From Methylocystis parvus OBBP (GTDB lineage Bacteria > Pseudomonadota > Alphaproteobacteria > Rhizobiales > Beijerinckiaceae), in the NCBI RefSeq assembly GCF_027571405.1, contig NZ_CP092968.1:434001-498000 (forward strand): a stretch of DNA of 64,000 bases, read 5' to 3'. How positions within the stretch are numbered: the first letter of the stretch is position 1; every line of letters begins with the position of its first letter. Below are positions 47,578 through 57,074 of the stretch, in pieces. The position numbers and the translations under genes were made by a program. The notes under the pieces are model-generated. The model had not been told where the DNA came from and searched no databases. It was given only the letters and a program-made list of their open reading frames with translations.

Positions 47578-48330
47578 ATGGCTAAAGCTCAGTATCTCGA
47601 TATTGACGTCATCAATGCTATTGATGACAGAAAGATAATCGAATTACCGCGCGTTTCCGCCGTAATTCCTACGTTAAACGAAGAAAACAACCTTCCTATA
47701 ATATTGCCGCGCTTGCCTCCGTGGATAAATGAAGTCGTGATCGTCGACGGATGTTCGACGGATCACACCGTCGAGGTGGCGCAGCGCTTGCGGCCGGACG
47801 CGACGATCGTGCTCGAGACGAAGCGCGGCAAGGGCGCTGCGCTGCGCGCGGGCTTCCAGGCCGTTACCGGCGACATCACGATGATCCTGGACGCGGACGG
47901 CTCCATGGATCCGGGCGAGTCGATCATGCTGGTCGGCGCGCTGATGGCGGGCGCGGATTTCGCCAAGGGATCGCGCTTCATCCAGGGCGGCGGCACCGAC
48001 GACATGACCTGGTTCCGCATGACCGGAAACTGGGGTCTGACCCAGGCGGTGCGCCTCCTCTTCGGCGGGACCTATAGCGACCTCTGCTACGGCTATCTCG
48101 CCTTCTGGACGCGGCACCGCGATATTCTGGAGCCGACCTGCGATGGATTTGAAGTCGAGACCTTCCTCAACATCAAGGCGCTCAAGAGCGGCCTTAAAAT
48201 CGTGGAAGTGCCGAGCTTCGAGGCGCCGCGCGTTTTCGGCGAGAGCAATCTCAAGCCGATCAAGGACGGCTGGCGCGTCCTCAAGACGATCCTGCGCGAG
48301 CGGCTGCCGCAAGGCCAGAGCGCGCTGTGA
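47578..48330 (+). CDS. Family 2 glycosyltransferase (DPM1/GtrB-like, soluble)
   Basis: 250 residues from ATG 47578 (GGGGGCC upstream); an in-frame start at 47545 would add eleven. GT-A motifs: VSAVIPTLNEENNLPIIL, VIVDGCSTDHT, LETKRGKGAALRAGF and LDADGSMDPGE. Dolichol-phosphate-mannose-synthase-like (SDLCYGYLAFWTR) but without membrane helices. First gene of locus B; its stop overlaps the next gene (TGATG). Confidence 0.87.
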   Translation: MAKAQYLDIDVINAIDDRKIIELPRVSAVIPTLNEENNLPIILPRLPPWINEVVIVDGCSTDHTVEVAQRLRPDATIVLETKRGKGAALRAGFQAVTGDITMILDADGSMDPGESIMLVGALMAGADFAKGSRFIQGGGTDDMTWFRMTGNWGLTQAVRLLFGGTYSDLCYGYLAFWTRHRDILEPTCDGFEVETFLNIKALKSGLKIVEVPSFEAPRVFGESNLKPIKDGWRVLKTILRERLPQGQSAL

Positions 48331-49472
48331 TGAGCCTCGCCTGCGAAGCGCCTGCCGAGGCAGGTTTGGCGCGCGGGCCGCGCGTCCTGATCGTGACCGC
48401 CCGTTTCCTTCCGGAGATGGGCGGCATCGAGACCCATGTGCGCGAGGTCGTCGGTCGTCTCGTCGCACGCGGCGTCAATGTGCAAATCCTGACGACGGAT
48501 CGCAGCGGCCTTCTGCCCAAAACGGATATGGCGGCGGGCGCGCCCGTCCGCCGCGTCAAGGCCTGGCCGGCGAGGCGCGACTACTACTTTGCGCCGGGCG
48601 TTTTTTGGGAGATTCTGAAAAGCGACTGCGACGTCATTCACATTCAGGGCTGCCACACCCTTGCGCCGCCTCTTGCGATGCTGGCGGCCTTGCTCAAGGG
48701 CGTCCCATATATCGTCACCTTCCATAGCGGCGGGCATTCTTCCAGCTTGCGGAACCAGATTCGCGGCGCCCAATGGACTCTCCTGGCGCCGCTCTTTCGC
48801 CGCGCCGCCGGATGGATCGGCGTGTCCCGCTACGAAGCGGATTTCTTCGCGCGGAAGATGAGACTGCCGCGCGATCGGATAGAGGTGGTCCCAAATGGCG
48901 CCGCCATGCCGCGCGTTCTCGAAGCGGCGGCGCCGGAGGAGCTTCTTATCGCCTCGATCGGCAGGCTGGAAAAATACAAAGGCCATCACCGGGCCATCGG
49001 CGCTTTTGCGGAAGTGTTGAAGCGCCATCCGGAAGCCAGGCTGCAAATTGTCGGAGAGGGGCCGTATCTGCCGGAATTGGAGGCGCTCGTGGAGCGGCTC
49101 GGTCTGCATCGGAGCGTGCGGATCGGCGGCGTTCCCCCGCAGGATCGCGAGGGCATGTCCCGCATATTGTCGCGCGCGCGGCTCGTGGTGCTGCTCAGCG
49201 CATATGAGGCGCATCCCGTCGCCGTGATGGAGGCCCTCGCAATGGGGCGTCCCGTGCTTGCGACGAATTGCTCGGGTTTCATCGAGCTTGCGGAACAGTC
49301 CATGATCCATGTCGTCGAGCCCGAGGCGACGGATGGCGACATTGCGGACGCTATGGAGCGCATCCTCCAATCGCCTGCGTCAAAGACGAATGTCGAATTA
49401 CCGAGCTGGGACGCCTGCGTCGATCGCGTCGCCGCGCTTCTCGATCGCGTGGCGCTCGGGAGCGTCGCATGA
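48330..49472 (+). CDS. Family 4 glycosyltransferase
   Basis: 380 residues from ATG 48330 overlapping the previous stop by 1 base; a GTG at 48327 is possible. GT-B fold: ARFLPEMGGIETHVREVV (about 26-43), HIQGCHTLAPPLAMLA, ASIGRLEKYKGHHRAIGAF and a donor motif LLSAYEAHPVAVMEALAMGRPV. Retaining GT in EPS repeat-unit synthesis. Its TGA overlaps the next ATG (ATGA). Confidence 0.88.
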   Translation: MSLACEAPAEAGLARGPRVLIVTARFLPEMGGIETHVREVVGRLVARGVNVQILTTDRSGLLPKTDMAAGAPVRRVKAWPARRDYYFAPGVFWEILKSDCDVIHIQGCHTLAPPLAMLAALLKGVPYIVTFHSGGHSSSLRNQIRGAQWTLLAPLFRRAAGWIGVSRYEADFFARKMRLPRDRIEVVPNGAAMPRVLEAAAPEELLIASIGRLEKYKGHHRAIGAFAEVLKRHPEARLQIVGEGPYLPELEALVERLGLHRSVRIGGVPPQDREGMSRILSRARLVVLLSAYEAHPVAVMEALAMGRPVLATNCSGFIELAEQSMIHVVEPEATDGDIADAMERILQSPASKTNVELPSWDACVDRVAALLDRVALGSVA

Positions 49473-51475
49473 CTCTTCCAGTTGGACTTGGCGACGGACA
49501 GGGCGCCATGCGGCCGTTTCCCTCCTGGCTGCGTCGTCCGATCAAATGGATCGTCTCGCTGATCGGTCCGGACGCGCGGATTCTGGAGAATGATCGCGAG
49601 CCGTCTTCGATCGATTGGGACATTGTCGCGGGGATTGCGCTCGCAATGGCGGCCGGACTCATCCTCGTCGCTTTCGGCCACGGGGCCGGGCGGCGCGGCG
49701 ACGGGGCGCTGACGTTCCTTTATTGGATCGGCTTGATCGTGATGACAGCGCCAGCCGCGCTCCGGCTGGCGTCGCCCGATGTCCGGCGCGACGAGCGGCT
49801 CATGCTGTCGATAGCGCTCGGCCTCGCATTGCTGCTTTTCAAAATGCTCTATGCGCCGACGGCCTTTGCACATTTCGACGAGTTCCTGCACTGGTCCACC
49901 GCCCTCGACTTGATGGCCTCGCATCGTCTCTTCACGCCGAACCCCTTGCTGCCCGTCAGCCCCTTCTATCCGGCGCTGGAAATCTTCACGACCAGCATAG
50001 CGAGCCTGACGCATCTCTCGATCTTCGCTTCAGCGACAATCGTTCTCATCGTCGCGCGCTGTCTGCTCGTCGCCGGTCTTTTTCTCCTGTTCGAAAAATG
50101 CCTGGCGTCGGCGCGCATGGGCGGGATTGCATGCCTCCTCTTCATGACGAATTCGAACTTCATCTTCTTCGAAGGGCAATTTGCCTATGAGACGCTCGCC
50201 ATTGGCTGGCTGGCGTCGATTCTCTACGTGGAGTGGGCGCGGCCTCAATCGGACGATCCGTGGCGCGACAGGCTCTATCTGACCTTTCCATTGCTCGCGG
50301 CGCTGACGGTCACGCATCATCTTACGGCCTATATCCTCGCGGGGCTGCTTTTGGCCTTTGCAATTCTTGAAATGCTGAAGCGCGAGCCGAGCGGCGACCG
50401 AAACTTGCGCGTCGTCGTCGCGGGAATGGCCATCGTTTTGCCCGCCCTCTGGTCGTGGCGCGTCGGCTCAGTCTCGCAAGGGGGATCGCTTGCGCATTAT
50501 CTCGGTCCGGTCCTGGAATCGGGCGTGCGCGAATTCTGGTCGTTCTTGCAGGGCGGTCTGCGCGGGCGAAAGCTCTTTGTCGCCGCGGACGGCATAGAGA
50601 CGCCGATATGGATGCGCATTGCCTCGCTGGCGGCGGCGCTGCTCGCCGCTCTCGGCATCGCAGGCGGTTTTTTCAGCGTGATCGCCGCTTCCGCAAAGGG
50701 CGCCGACTGGCGCGCGGTCGTCCGCGTTATTCATGGACTGTGGACGGACAGCCGGAAGCTCTTACTTGCGCTTCTCGGGATAACGTTTCCCGTTTCGCTG
50801 CTTTTGAGGTTCACCTCAAGCGGCTGGGAGATCGGCAACCGCATGACGCCCTTCGTCTATATCGGCGTTGCGGTTCTGAGCTGCGTGACCTTGATGCGCA
50901 TTCTGGCGCGGCGTGACAGAGCGCGCGTGCGGAAGATCGCGGCGGGTCTCGTTGTGCTCTCCCTCCTGGGGGGCGGTCTCGTCTCGGGATGGGGCATCGC
51001 CTGCATACGGCGCGCTTACGCCGTGTCGGCGGACGCGCTGTCGATCGAGCCGATGGCGATCGCCGCCGCGCGCTGGATGAGCGACTGGTTGGGCGCCGGC
51101 AACAGAGTCGCCGCCGACCGCGTCAATACTCTTCTCGTCACGGTCTATGGGAGCCAGACCCCGATAACGCAGCTGCGCGATAAAGTAAATACGTCCAGCA
51201 TCTTCATGGACAAGACTTTCTCTGATTTCGACGACTGGGCGCTGCATCACGGCAGGGTGGATTACCTTTTTGTCGATCTGAGATTGACGACGGGGCTTCC
51301 GCGGCTCGGCGTCTATTTCGACAAAGGGGAATACAGGCCCTCGCAAAGCAGTCCGCCTGCTGCATCGTCCTTTCTCAAATTCAACGCCATGAAGGGCGTC
51401 AGCCGCATCTTCGACAATGGGTCGATCGTCATCTACGACGTGAGAGGAGTCCATGATGCGCTTTGGAGCCAATGA
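49469..51475 (+). CDS. Large membrane protein, GT-C-like transferase or polymerase
   Basis: 668 residues from ATG 49469, overlapping the GT4 stop by 4 bases; longer readings are not supported. About eleven to twelve helices. The loop after the third or so helix has AHFDEFLHWSTALDLMASHRLF, like the acidic loop motif of GT-C glycosyltransferases. The C-terminal 150 residues (about 520-668) form a periplasmic-looking soluble domain. It either adds a sugar from a polyprenyl donor on the periplasmic side or serves as locus B polymerase. Confidence 0.65.
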   Translation: MTLPVGLGDGQGAMRPFPSWLRRPIKWIVSLIGPDARILENDREPSSIDWDIVAGIALAMAAGLILVAFGHGAGRRGDGALTFLYWIGLIVMTAPAALRLASPDVRRDERLMLSIALGLALLLFKMLYAPTAFAHFDEFLHWSTALDLMASHRLFTPNPLLPVSPFYPALEIFTTSIASLTHLSIFASATIVLIVARCLLVAGLFLLFEKCLASARMGGIACLLFMTNSNFIFFEGQFAYETLAIGWLASILYVEWARPQSDDPWRDRLYLTFPLLAALTVTHHLTAYILAGLLLAFAILEMLKREPSGDRNLRVVVAGMAIVLPALWSWRVGSVSQGGSLAHYLGPVLESGVREFWSFLQGGLRGRKLFVAADGIETPIWMRIASLAAALLAALGIAGGFFSVIAASAKGADWRAVVRVIHGLWTDSRKLLLALLGITFPVSLLLRFTSSGWEIGNRMTPFVYIGVAVLSCVTLMRILARRDRARVRKIAAGLVVLSLLGGGLVSGWGIACIRRAYAVSADALSIEPMAIAAARWMSDWLGAGNRVAADRVNTLLVTVYGSQTPITQLRDKVNTSSIFMDKTFSDFDDWALHHGRVDYLFVDLRLTTGLPRLGVYFDKGEYRPSQSSPPAASSFLKFNAMKGVSRIFDNGSIVIYDVRGVHDALWSQ

Positions 51476-52217
51476 GCGCGGCGTCGCGGCTTGGCTGGTC
51501 TTCGCGACCGTGGCGGCGGTGGGAAATGTCGCGCCTCTGCTCATCGTGGCTTGGCTGCCTCTGATCCTGTATCTGCCGGGTCGACTCTTTCTCGCCGCAG
51601 CGCGTATCGAGACGACAGGCTGGGCGGAATTAGCGCTTCTATCCGTCTGCCTCAGCGTCGTGAATGTTTTGATCGGCGGTTTCCTCCTCGGCGTGCTCCA
51701 CGTGCTCACGCCATCGGGCTGGGCGCTATGGCTTGTCTCGAGCTCCGCCTTTCTCCTGTCGCGTGCAGCGGGCCGACTCGTTACGGGCCCCGCGGACGTG
51801 GCGGACGGCTCGTCCGGCTTTGCGCGACGTCATCTCGCCCTATTCAGCCTTGCCGCATTCGGCGTCGCTTCCGCATTCGCTGTCGCCGTGAGCGACGAGG
51901 CGGCCGACAAGGCGTTCCGCTACACCGAGTTCTGGATGGCTCCCCGCTCCGGAACGCCGCAAATGCTCACCGTTGGCGTCCGGAATGCGGAGGAGAAGGC
52001 GGCCGCTTATGAGATCGAGCTGCTTCTGGACTCGGCGGCTTTCCGAACCTGGCCGGCATTCGACTTGACGCCGGGAGCCGTGAAGACGCGCGAGGTCATT
52101 GTCCCGCCGCTACGAAAAGGACGGCACCGGCTCGAGGCCCGCCTTTTCAAAGACGGCGATCGTAGCAGGCTCTACCGCCGGGTCTTCATCGAGCTTAACC
52201 CCATGGGAGGCGCCTGA
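51453..52217 (+). CDS. DUF1616-like membrane protein
   Basis: 254 residues with an overlap of 23 bp into the preceding gene. Three to four N-terminal helices (GVAAWLVFATVAAVGNVAPLLI, LALLSVCLSVVNVLIGGFLLGVL, SLAAFGVASAFAVAVS) and a C-terminal beta domain with TEFWMAP, LTVGVRNAEEKAAAYEIELLLDS and LEARLFKDGDRSRLYRRVFIELN. This resembles the periplasmic end of DUF1616 proteins. Role in EPS unknown; probably a partner of the preceding protein. Confidence 0.6.
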   Translation: MMRFGANERGVAAWLVFATVAAVGNVAPLLIVAWLPLILYLPGRLFLAAARIETTGWAELALLSVCLSVVNVLIGGFLLGVLHVLTPSGWALWLVSSSAFLLSRAAGRLVTGPADVADGSSGFARRHLALFSLAAFGVASAFAVAVSDEAADKAFRYTEFWMAPRSGTPQMLTVGVRNAEEKAAAYEIELLLDSAAFRTWPAFDLTPGAVKTREVIVPPLRKGRHRLEARLFKDGDRSRLYRRVFIELNPMGGA

Positions 52218-53482
52218 TGCGCATTCTACTCCTAAGCCAGTTCTATCCGCCGATCATTGGGGGGGAGGAACGACATGTGCGATCCCTGGCGCATGGGCTC
52301 GTCGCACGCGGCCACGACGTTTGCGTCGCGACGCTTTGGCGGCCGGACGCGCCAGAGTGCGACGGCGCCGTGCGGCTGCGCTACGTCAAGGGAGTCGCGC
52401 AACGGCTTTCCGGCCTTTTTACCGATCCGCAACGGCGTCATGCGCCGCCCTTTCCGGATCCTGAACTGTCGCTGGCGCTTAAGCGCGTCGTCGACGAGGA
52501 GCAGCCTGACGTCGCGCATGCGCACAATTGGATCGTGCACTCCTTCCTGCCGGTGAAATTGCTCACAGGGCTGCCGTTGGTGCTGACGATGCACGATTGC
52601 GGTTACGCTTGTCCGAAAAAAAACGCCATGCGTAACGATTTGTCCTGCGACGGGCCCAGGCTCGCAACATGCGTGGGTTGCGCGGCGGATCATTATGGCT
52701 ATCCGAAGGGTCTCGCAGTCACGCTCGGCGTATATGCGGGCGCGCGGCTGCAGCGTCGCGCCGTCGACGCATTCATTGCGGTCAGCGCGGCGGTGCGGAA
52801 CTTCAACGGCTTTTCAGAGAGCGATCCGGCCTGCGTGGTCATCCCAAATTTCATTCCGGACGATCTGGAGCGGATCGACCCTTGCGCCACGCCGTCCGAC
52901 CTGCTGCCGAAAGGCGATTATATTCTTTTTGTGGGCGATCTGAATCGTCAAAAGGGCGTGCATGTTCTGGTCGACGCCTATTCCTGGCTGGAAGACGCGC
53001 CACCCCTCGTTCTCGTTGGTCGCCGCTGCGCGGAAACGCCGAAGCCGCTTCCGCGCAACACGATTGTTATCGAATCCCTGCCGCACGAACAGGTGAAGCA
53101 GGCCTGGAGCCGCTGCCTGTTCGGGGTCGTGCCGTCGACCTGTCGAGACGCTTGTCCCACCGTCGCGATGGAGGCGATGGCCTTCGGCAAAGCCTTGATC
53201 GGATCGGACATCGGCGGCATTCCCTCCATCATCGCGCATGGCGACACCGGACTCCTCGTTCCGCCGGGGCATCGCGAGGAACTCGCCAGCGCCATGTCGA
53301 TGTTGATCGAGAATTCCGCCTTACGGCGACGCATGGGCGCCGCTGGCGTTGACGCCGTGCGCGGTCTGAAGACGTCGGCGGTCATCGAGCGCATCGAGGG
53401 CGTTTACCGACATGTGATTGCGAAAGCGGGCGCGGTTCCCGCGATGGCGCGCGCGACGCTTCCGCAGGAGCGGGGCCGATGA
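52217..53482 (+). CDS. Family 4 glycosyltransferase
   Basis: 421 residues; ATG overlaps the previous TGA by 1 base. GT-B motifs: LLSQFYPPIIGGEERHVRSL (about 5-24), THDC-like region LTMHDCGYACPKKNAM with several Cys (DLSCDGPRLATCVGCAA), ILFVGDLNRQKGVHVLVDAY and EX7E-like CPTVAMEAMAFGKALIGSD. The Cys-rich insertion (about 130-160) is often seen in GT4 enzymes of this type. EPS assembly. Confidence 0.88.
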   Translation: MRILLLSQFYPPIIGGEERHVRSLAHGLVARGHDVCVATLWRPDAPECDGAVRLRYVKGVAQRLSGLFTDPQRRHAPPFPDPELSLALKRVVDEEQPDVAHAHNWIVHSFLPVKLLTGLPLVLTMHDCGYACPKKNAMRNDLSCDGPRLATCVGCAADHYGYPKGLAVTLGVYAGARLQRRAVDAFIAVSAAVRNFNGFSESDPACVVIPNFIPDDLERIDPCATPSDLLPKGDYILFVGDLNRQKGVHVLVDAYSWLEDAPPLVLVGRRCAETPKPLPRNTIVIESLPHEQVKQAWSRCLFGVVPSTCRDACPTVAMEAMAFGKALIGSDIGGIPSIIAHGDTGLLVPPGHREELASAMSMLIENSALRRRMGAAGVDAVRGLKTSAVIERIEGVYRHVIAKAGAVPAMARATLPQERGR

Positions 53483-53555
53483 GCGTTTCGATCCATTCGC
53501 ATTGGAGCGTCCCGGCGGGAGCGCGGAGCGGAAACACATCCACCCGGAGGGCCTC

Positions 53556-54521
53556 ATGGAACAGTATGGCGCTCATATCTCGGTGATCATCTGCGTCTAC
53601 ACGATGCAGCGCTGGGTCGACATTTGCGAGGCCGTCGACTCCGTGCGCCGGCAAACCCTGTGGGCCGACGAGTTGATTATCGTCGTCGACCATAATCCCG
53701 AACTTCTCGAGACATGCAGGGCCGCTTTCGCGGATGCGATCGTCGTCGCCAATGATCGCACGCGCGGCCTTTCCGGCGCCCGGAACACGGGAATTTCCCG
53801 TTCCACCGGCGAAATCGTCGCTTTTCTCGACGACGACGCCGTCGCCGACAGGGACTGGCTGGCGATCCTCTCTCAGCATTTCAAACGGCCGGAAGTGCTC
53901 GGCGTCACCTCCACGATTCTGCCGGACTGGAAAAGCCGGCGGCCGGGTTGGTTCCCCGAGGAGTTCTTATGGACCGTGGGCTGCACCTATAAAGGCGGGC
54001 CGAGCCGGCTGCAGGAAATAAGGAACGTGCAGGGCGCATCCGCTTTGCTGAGGCGCTCGATCTTCGCGAAGGCCGGCGGCTTTTCCGCCGGACTCGGGCG
54101 GGCGGGCGCCAAGCTTCCATTGAGCTGCGAAGAGACCGAGCTCTGCATAAGAGCCAAAGCCGCGCATCCTGACGGATGCTTTCTCTTCGAGCCGGCGACG
54201 GCGGTCTTTCACAAAGTGACGGCGGCGAGAACGACCTGGTCGTATTTCGTCCTGCGTTGTTACGCGGAGGGGCTTTCCAAGGCTTTCCTCACCGACCTCT
54301 CCGGAACGAGCAGCGTATTGAAAGTCGAACGCGACTATGTGGTTCGCGCGCTCGCGCAGGCGGTGCTGCGCGATGTCTCGCTCGCATTCTCGCGTTTCGA
54401 TCTTTCGGGCTTCAAGCGGGCAGGGGCGATCTTCGTCGGCCTCGCCAGCACGAGCGCCGGATTTCTCGTCGGCAAGCTTTCCGCGACGGATAAACGTCGC
54501 GCCGCTCCCGTCAGAGCGTGA
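53556..54521 (+). CDS. Family 2 glycosyltransferase
   Basis: 321 residues from ATG 53556 with CGGAGG nine bases upstream. GT-A: VIICVYTMQRWVDICEAVDS (note Thr-Met-Gln in place of the usual Tyr-Asn), LSGARNTGI, the DxD in AFLDDDAVAD, EETELCIRA and ATAVFHKVTAAR. A C-terminal hydrophobic region (GAIFVGLASTSAGFLVG) may associate with the membrane. 74 bp after the GT4 stop, so slightly less tightly coupled. Confidence 0.88.
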   Translation: MEQYGAHISVIICVYTMQRWVDICEAVDSVRRQTLWADELIIVVDHNPELLETCRAAFADAIVVANDRTRGLSGARNTGISRSTGEIVAFLDDDAVADRDWLAILSQHFKRPEVLGVTSTILPDWKSRRPGWFPEEFLWTVGCTYKGGPSRLQEIRNVQGASALLRRSIFAKAGGFSAGLGRAGAKLPLSCEETELCIRAKAAHPDGCFLFEPATAVFHKVTAARTTWSYFVLRCYAEGLSKAFLTDLSGTSSVLKVERDYVVRALAQAVLRDVSLAFSRFDLSGFKRAGAIFVGLASTSAGFLVGKLSATDKRRAAPVRA

Positions 54522-54546
54522 TCATATGCAAGCGAAGGAATTGTCG

Positions 54547-55869
54547 ATGCAGCAGGAAGCGACCTCCGCAGTCGAGCGCTTATTGGCGGGATTGGCCGCC
54601 AACGCAGTCTGGCTCAAAAATTCGGCGATGGTTTCCGCCGGCAGCGTCGCCGCGTCGGCTCTGGGATTTGTCTATTGGTGGCTTGCGGCCCGCTATTTCG
54701 CGCCGGACGCGGTCGGGAGCGCCTCCGCCCTCATCTCTTTCCTTGGCCTTGTCGCGGTGATCGGCGAGATCGGCCTCGGCACGTTTCTCGTGGGAGAAGC
54801 GCAAGCGCATCACGGGCGGCGGTCCGAGCGGATGGCCATAGCGGCGCTTGTTACGAGCGTTGCGGCTTCCCTTCTCTGTGGCGGGGCCATCCTCGCGGTC
54901 GCTCATCAGTTCAATCAATCCAAATTCCTGCCGTCGGAACCGCTCTTCATCGCTCTGCTGCTGATCGGCTGCGGCTCAACGGCCGCCGCTTTGGTCCTCG
55001 ATCAGATTTGCGTCGGCTTTCTGAGCGGCCATCTCAACTTTCTGCGCAATGTCTTCTTCTCCGCATCGAAGCTCGTTCTGCTCGGCCTTTTCGCCCTGCG
55101 GCCGGATGCGCTCTCGTCGGACATGGCGATCGTTGCGACCTGGGTTCTGGCCGCGCTGCTTTCGCTCTCGCTTCCATTGGCGTTCGGGTTCGCGCGGACG
55201 GCCTTCTCGCAGCGCCCCGATTTCGAGCAGCTCTTCCGGTCGCGGTCGAGGATTTTCGGCCATTATGTGCTCAACCTCGTGACGTTCGGTCCCGGTTTCG
55301 CGCTTCCCATCATTCTGGTCGCGATCCTCGGTCCCGCTGTCAATGCGGCCTTCTACCCGCTGTGGACGATACTGAGCGTCACGCTCGTCCTGCCCGCGTC
55401 GCTGACGATCGTGCTTTACACGGTTGTCTCGGGCCAGCGCGAGAGCCTCCTGCCGCGCCTGTCGATGTCTCTGCGACTTTGCTTCTCAACCGGGCTGGTC
55501 GTCGCCTTGATCTTCTGGCTCATGTCCGAGCGAATGCTCTCGGCGTTCAACCCCTCTTATCTTTCCATCGCCGGCGGCGATTTACGCCTGTTGGGGCTGG
55601 GCTTCCTTCCGATCATGCTGAAGGATCACTATATCGCGCTCAGCCGCCTCGAAAACAAAATGATGAGAGCGTCCGGCTTTCTCGCTTTCGGCGGCATTGT
55701 GGAGATCGCCTTCGCCGCGATTGGCGCCCATGCGCACGGATTGTTCGGCTTCGTCTCGGGCTGGCTGCTCGCCGGCGCCTTGCAGAGCGTCTTTCTGTCA
55801 ATGCCGCTCTTCAAGGTCTTTTGCGGCGTCGCCGCCCGTCGGCCCGTCGCTTGCGGGAGCGAAACATGA
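54547..55869 (+). CDS. Wzx-like oligosaccharide flippase, second copy
   Basis: 440 residues from ATG 54547, which has GAAGGA nine bases upstream; an ATG at 54526 is the alternative. About twelve to fourteen helices; WLKNSAMVSAGSVAASALGFVYWWLAARYF and RSRSRIFGHYVLNLVTFGPGFALPIILVAI are typical of the MOP superfamily. It should export the locus B lipid-linked unit. Its stop overlaps the GH5 ATG (ATGA). Confidence 0.83.
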   Translation: MQQEATSAVERLLAGLAANAVWLKNSAMVSAGSVAASALGFVYWWLAARYFAPDAVGSASALISFLGLVAVIGEIGLGTFLVGEAQAHHGRRSERMAIAALVTSVAASLLCGGAILAVAHQFNQSKFLPSEPLFIALLLIGCGSTAAALVLDQICVGFLSGHLNFLRNVFFSASKLVLLGLFALRPDALSSDMAIVATWVLAALLSLSLPLAFGFARTAFSQRPDFEQLFRSRSRIFGHYVLNLVTFGPGFALPIILVAILGPAVNAAFYPLWTILSVTLVLPASLTIVLYTVVSGQRESLLPRLSMSLRLCFSTGLVVALIFWLMSERMLSAFNPSYLSIAGGDLRLLGLGFLPIMLKDHYIALSRLENKMMRASGFLAFGGIVEIAFAAIGAHAHGLFGFVSGWLLAGALQSVFLSMPLFKVFCGVAARRPVACGSET

Positions 55870-57041
55870 TCGGGCGTCCCCTTCGCCGCGCGGCGCTGTC
55901 CTCGCTGGCGATTTGCGCCGCGGCGCTGCATGGCTCCGCCTGCCGCGCCGAGCCGGCCTTCGTCAAAGCCCATGGCTATGAATTCCAGTTGGAGGGGAGG
56001 CCCTTCCACGTCGCCGGCGTCAACAATCACTATCTGACCTTCGGATCGCAGAACGAGGTGACGCGCGTCCTTGACGACGCAGCGGCGATGGGCGCGAATG
56101 TGGTGCGCACCTTTCTCCAGCCGGTGATCGGCTCGAAGGACGGGCTTGTCCGGACCATCTGGGATTTCAAGAGCCGCGCGGAAACGAGCAATCTCGGCGT
56201 CAACGGGAACTACCTGCTCTATTGGGACAGTCAAAACAGGCGAATGGCGGTAAACGAGGAGGCGAACGGCGTCGCGAAGTTCGACTTCCTTGTCGCGGAG
56301 GCGTCGAAGCGCGGTCTCCGGCTTATCGTGTGCTTCCTCGATTTCTGGGACTATACCGGCGGCGTCCAGCAGATTCGCGCCTGGTACGGCAGCGACGACA
56401 AGAAGGCCTTCTTCTTCGAGGACTCCCGGACCAAGGCGGATTATCGCAAATGGGTCCGCTACGTCATCGAGCGGACCAATCCGCTCACGGGCCGCCGTTA
56501 CAGGGACGATCCGACGATCTTCGGATGGGAGCTGGCGAACGAGCCCGACGATCCTCCGAAAGACCTGCGCGCAAGCTGGATCGCGGAAATGTCGAGCTAC
56601 GTGAAATCGCTCGATCCAAATCATCTGGTCGCGTCGGGCCTGTCGAATGTGACCGACAAACTTTCCGACATATCGATCCCGACGATCGATTACTCGGCGT
56701 GGCATGGCTATCCGCTTTTCTACGACCTTTCGGTCGATGAATTCGACGATCAGATCAGGGAGTTTTGCGCCATCGCCAGAAAGGCGGGCAAGCCGGCGCT
56801 GCTGGAGGAATTCGGCTATGCGCGCTCAAATCCGAACTACGTCGAAGCCTATCAAAAATGGCTGAAGACGATTCAGGACGACCCCGATTGCGCTGGATGG
56901 CTCGTCTGGCGCCTCGTCTCTCGCCAGGACAGCGGCGCCTTTCCGGTCGACGAGCACGATCAATTCGACGTCCATAATGACGGCGGCGCATTGTGGCGCA
57001 CGCTCAGGGCCGCGGCGGAGAAATTTCGCGCGACGCCCTGA
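55866..57041 (+). CDS. Exported glycoside hydrolase family 5, mannanase-like
   Basis: 391 residues from ATG 55866. Signal peptide ends near ACRAEPA. GH5 (endo-beta-1,4-mannanase-like) landmarks: FHVAGVNNHYLTFGS, GANVVRTFLQP, acid/base Glu226 in IFGWELANEPDD and nucleophile Glu315 in ALLEEFGYARS. Also WHGYPLFYD and GWLVWRLVSRQD. The substrate could be the locus B polymer; only distantly similar to the locus A GH5 (3801). Translationally coupled to the flippase. Confidence 0.88.
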   Translation: MIGRPLRRAALSSLAICAAALHGSACRAEPAFVKAHGYEFQLEGRPFHVAGVNNHYLTFGSQNEVTRVLDDAAAMGANVVRTFLQPVIGSKDGLVRTIWDFKSRAETSNLGVNGNYLLYWDSQNRRMAVNEEANGVAKFDFLVAEASKRGLRLIVCFLDFWDYTGGVQQIRAWYGSDDKKAFFFEDSRTKADYRKWVRYVIERTNPLTGRRYRDDPTIFGWELANEPDDPPKDLRASWIAEMSSYVKSLDPNHLVASGLSNVTDKLSDISIPTIDYSAWHGYPLFYDLSVDEFDDQIREFCAIARKAGKPALLEEFGYARSNPNYVEAYQKWLKTIQDDPDCAGWLVWRLVSRQDSGAFPVDEHDQFDVHNDGGALWRTLRAAAEKFRATP

Positions 57042-57074
57042 CAGGAAGCCGCGCGTAAGCCGCTTTGCGGGGCT

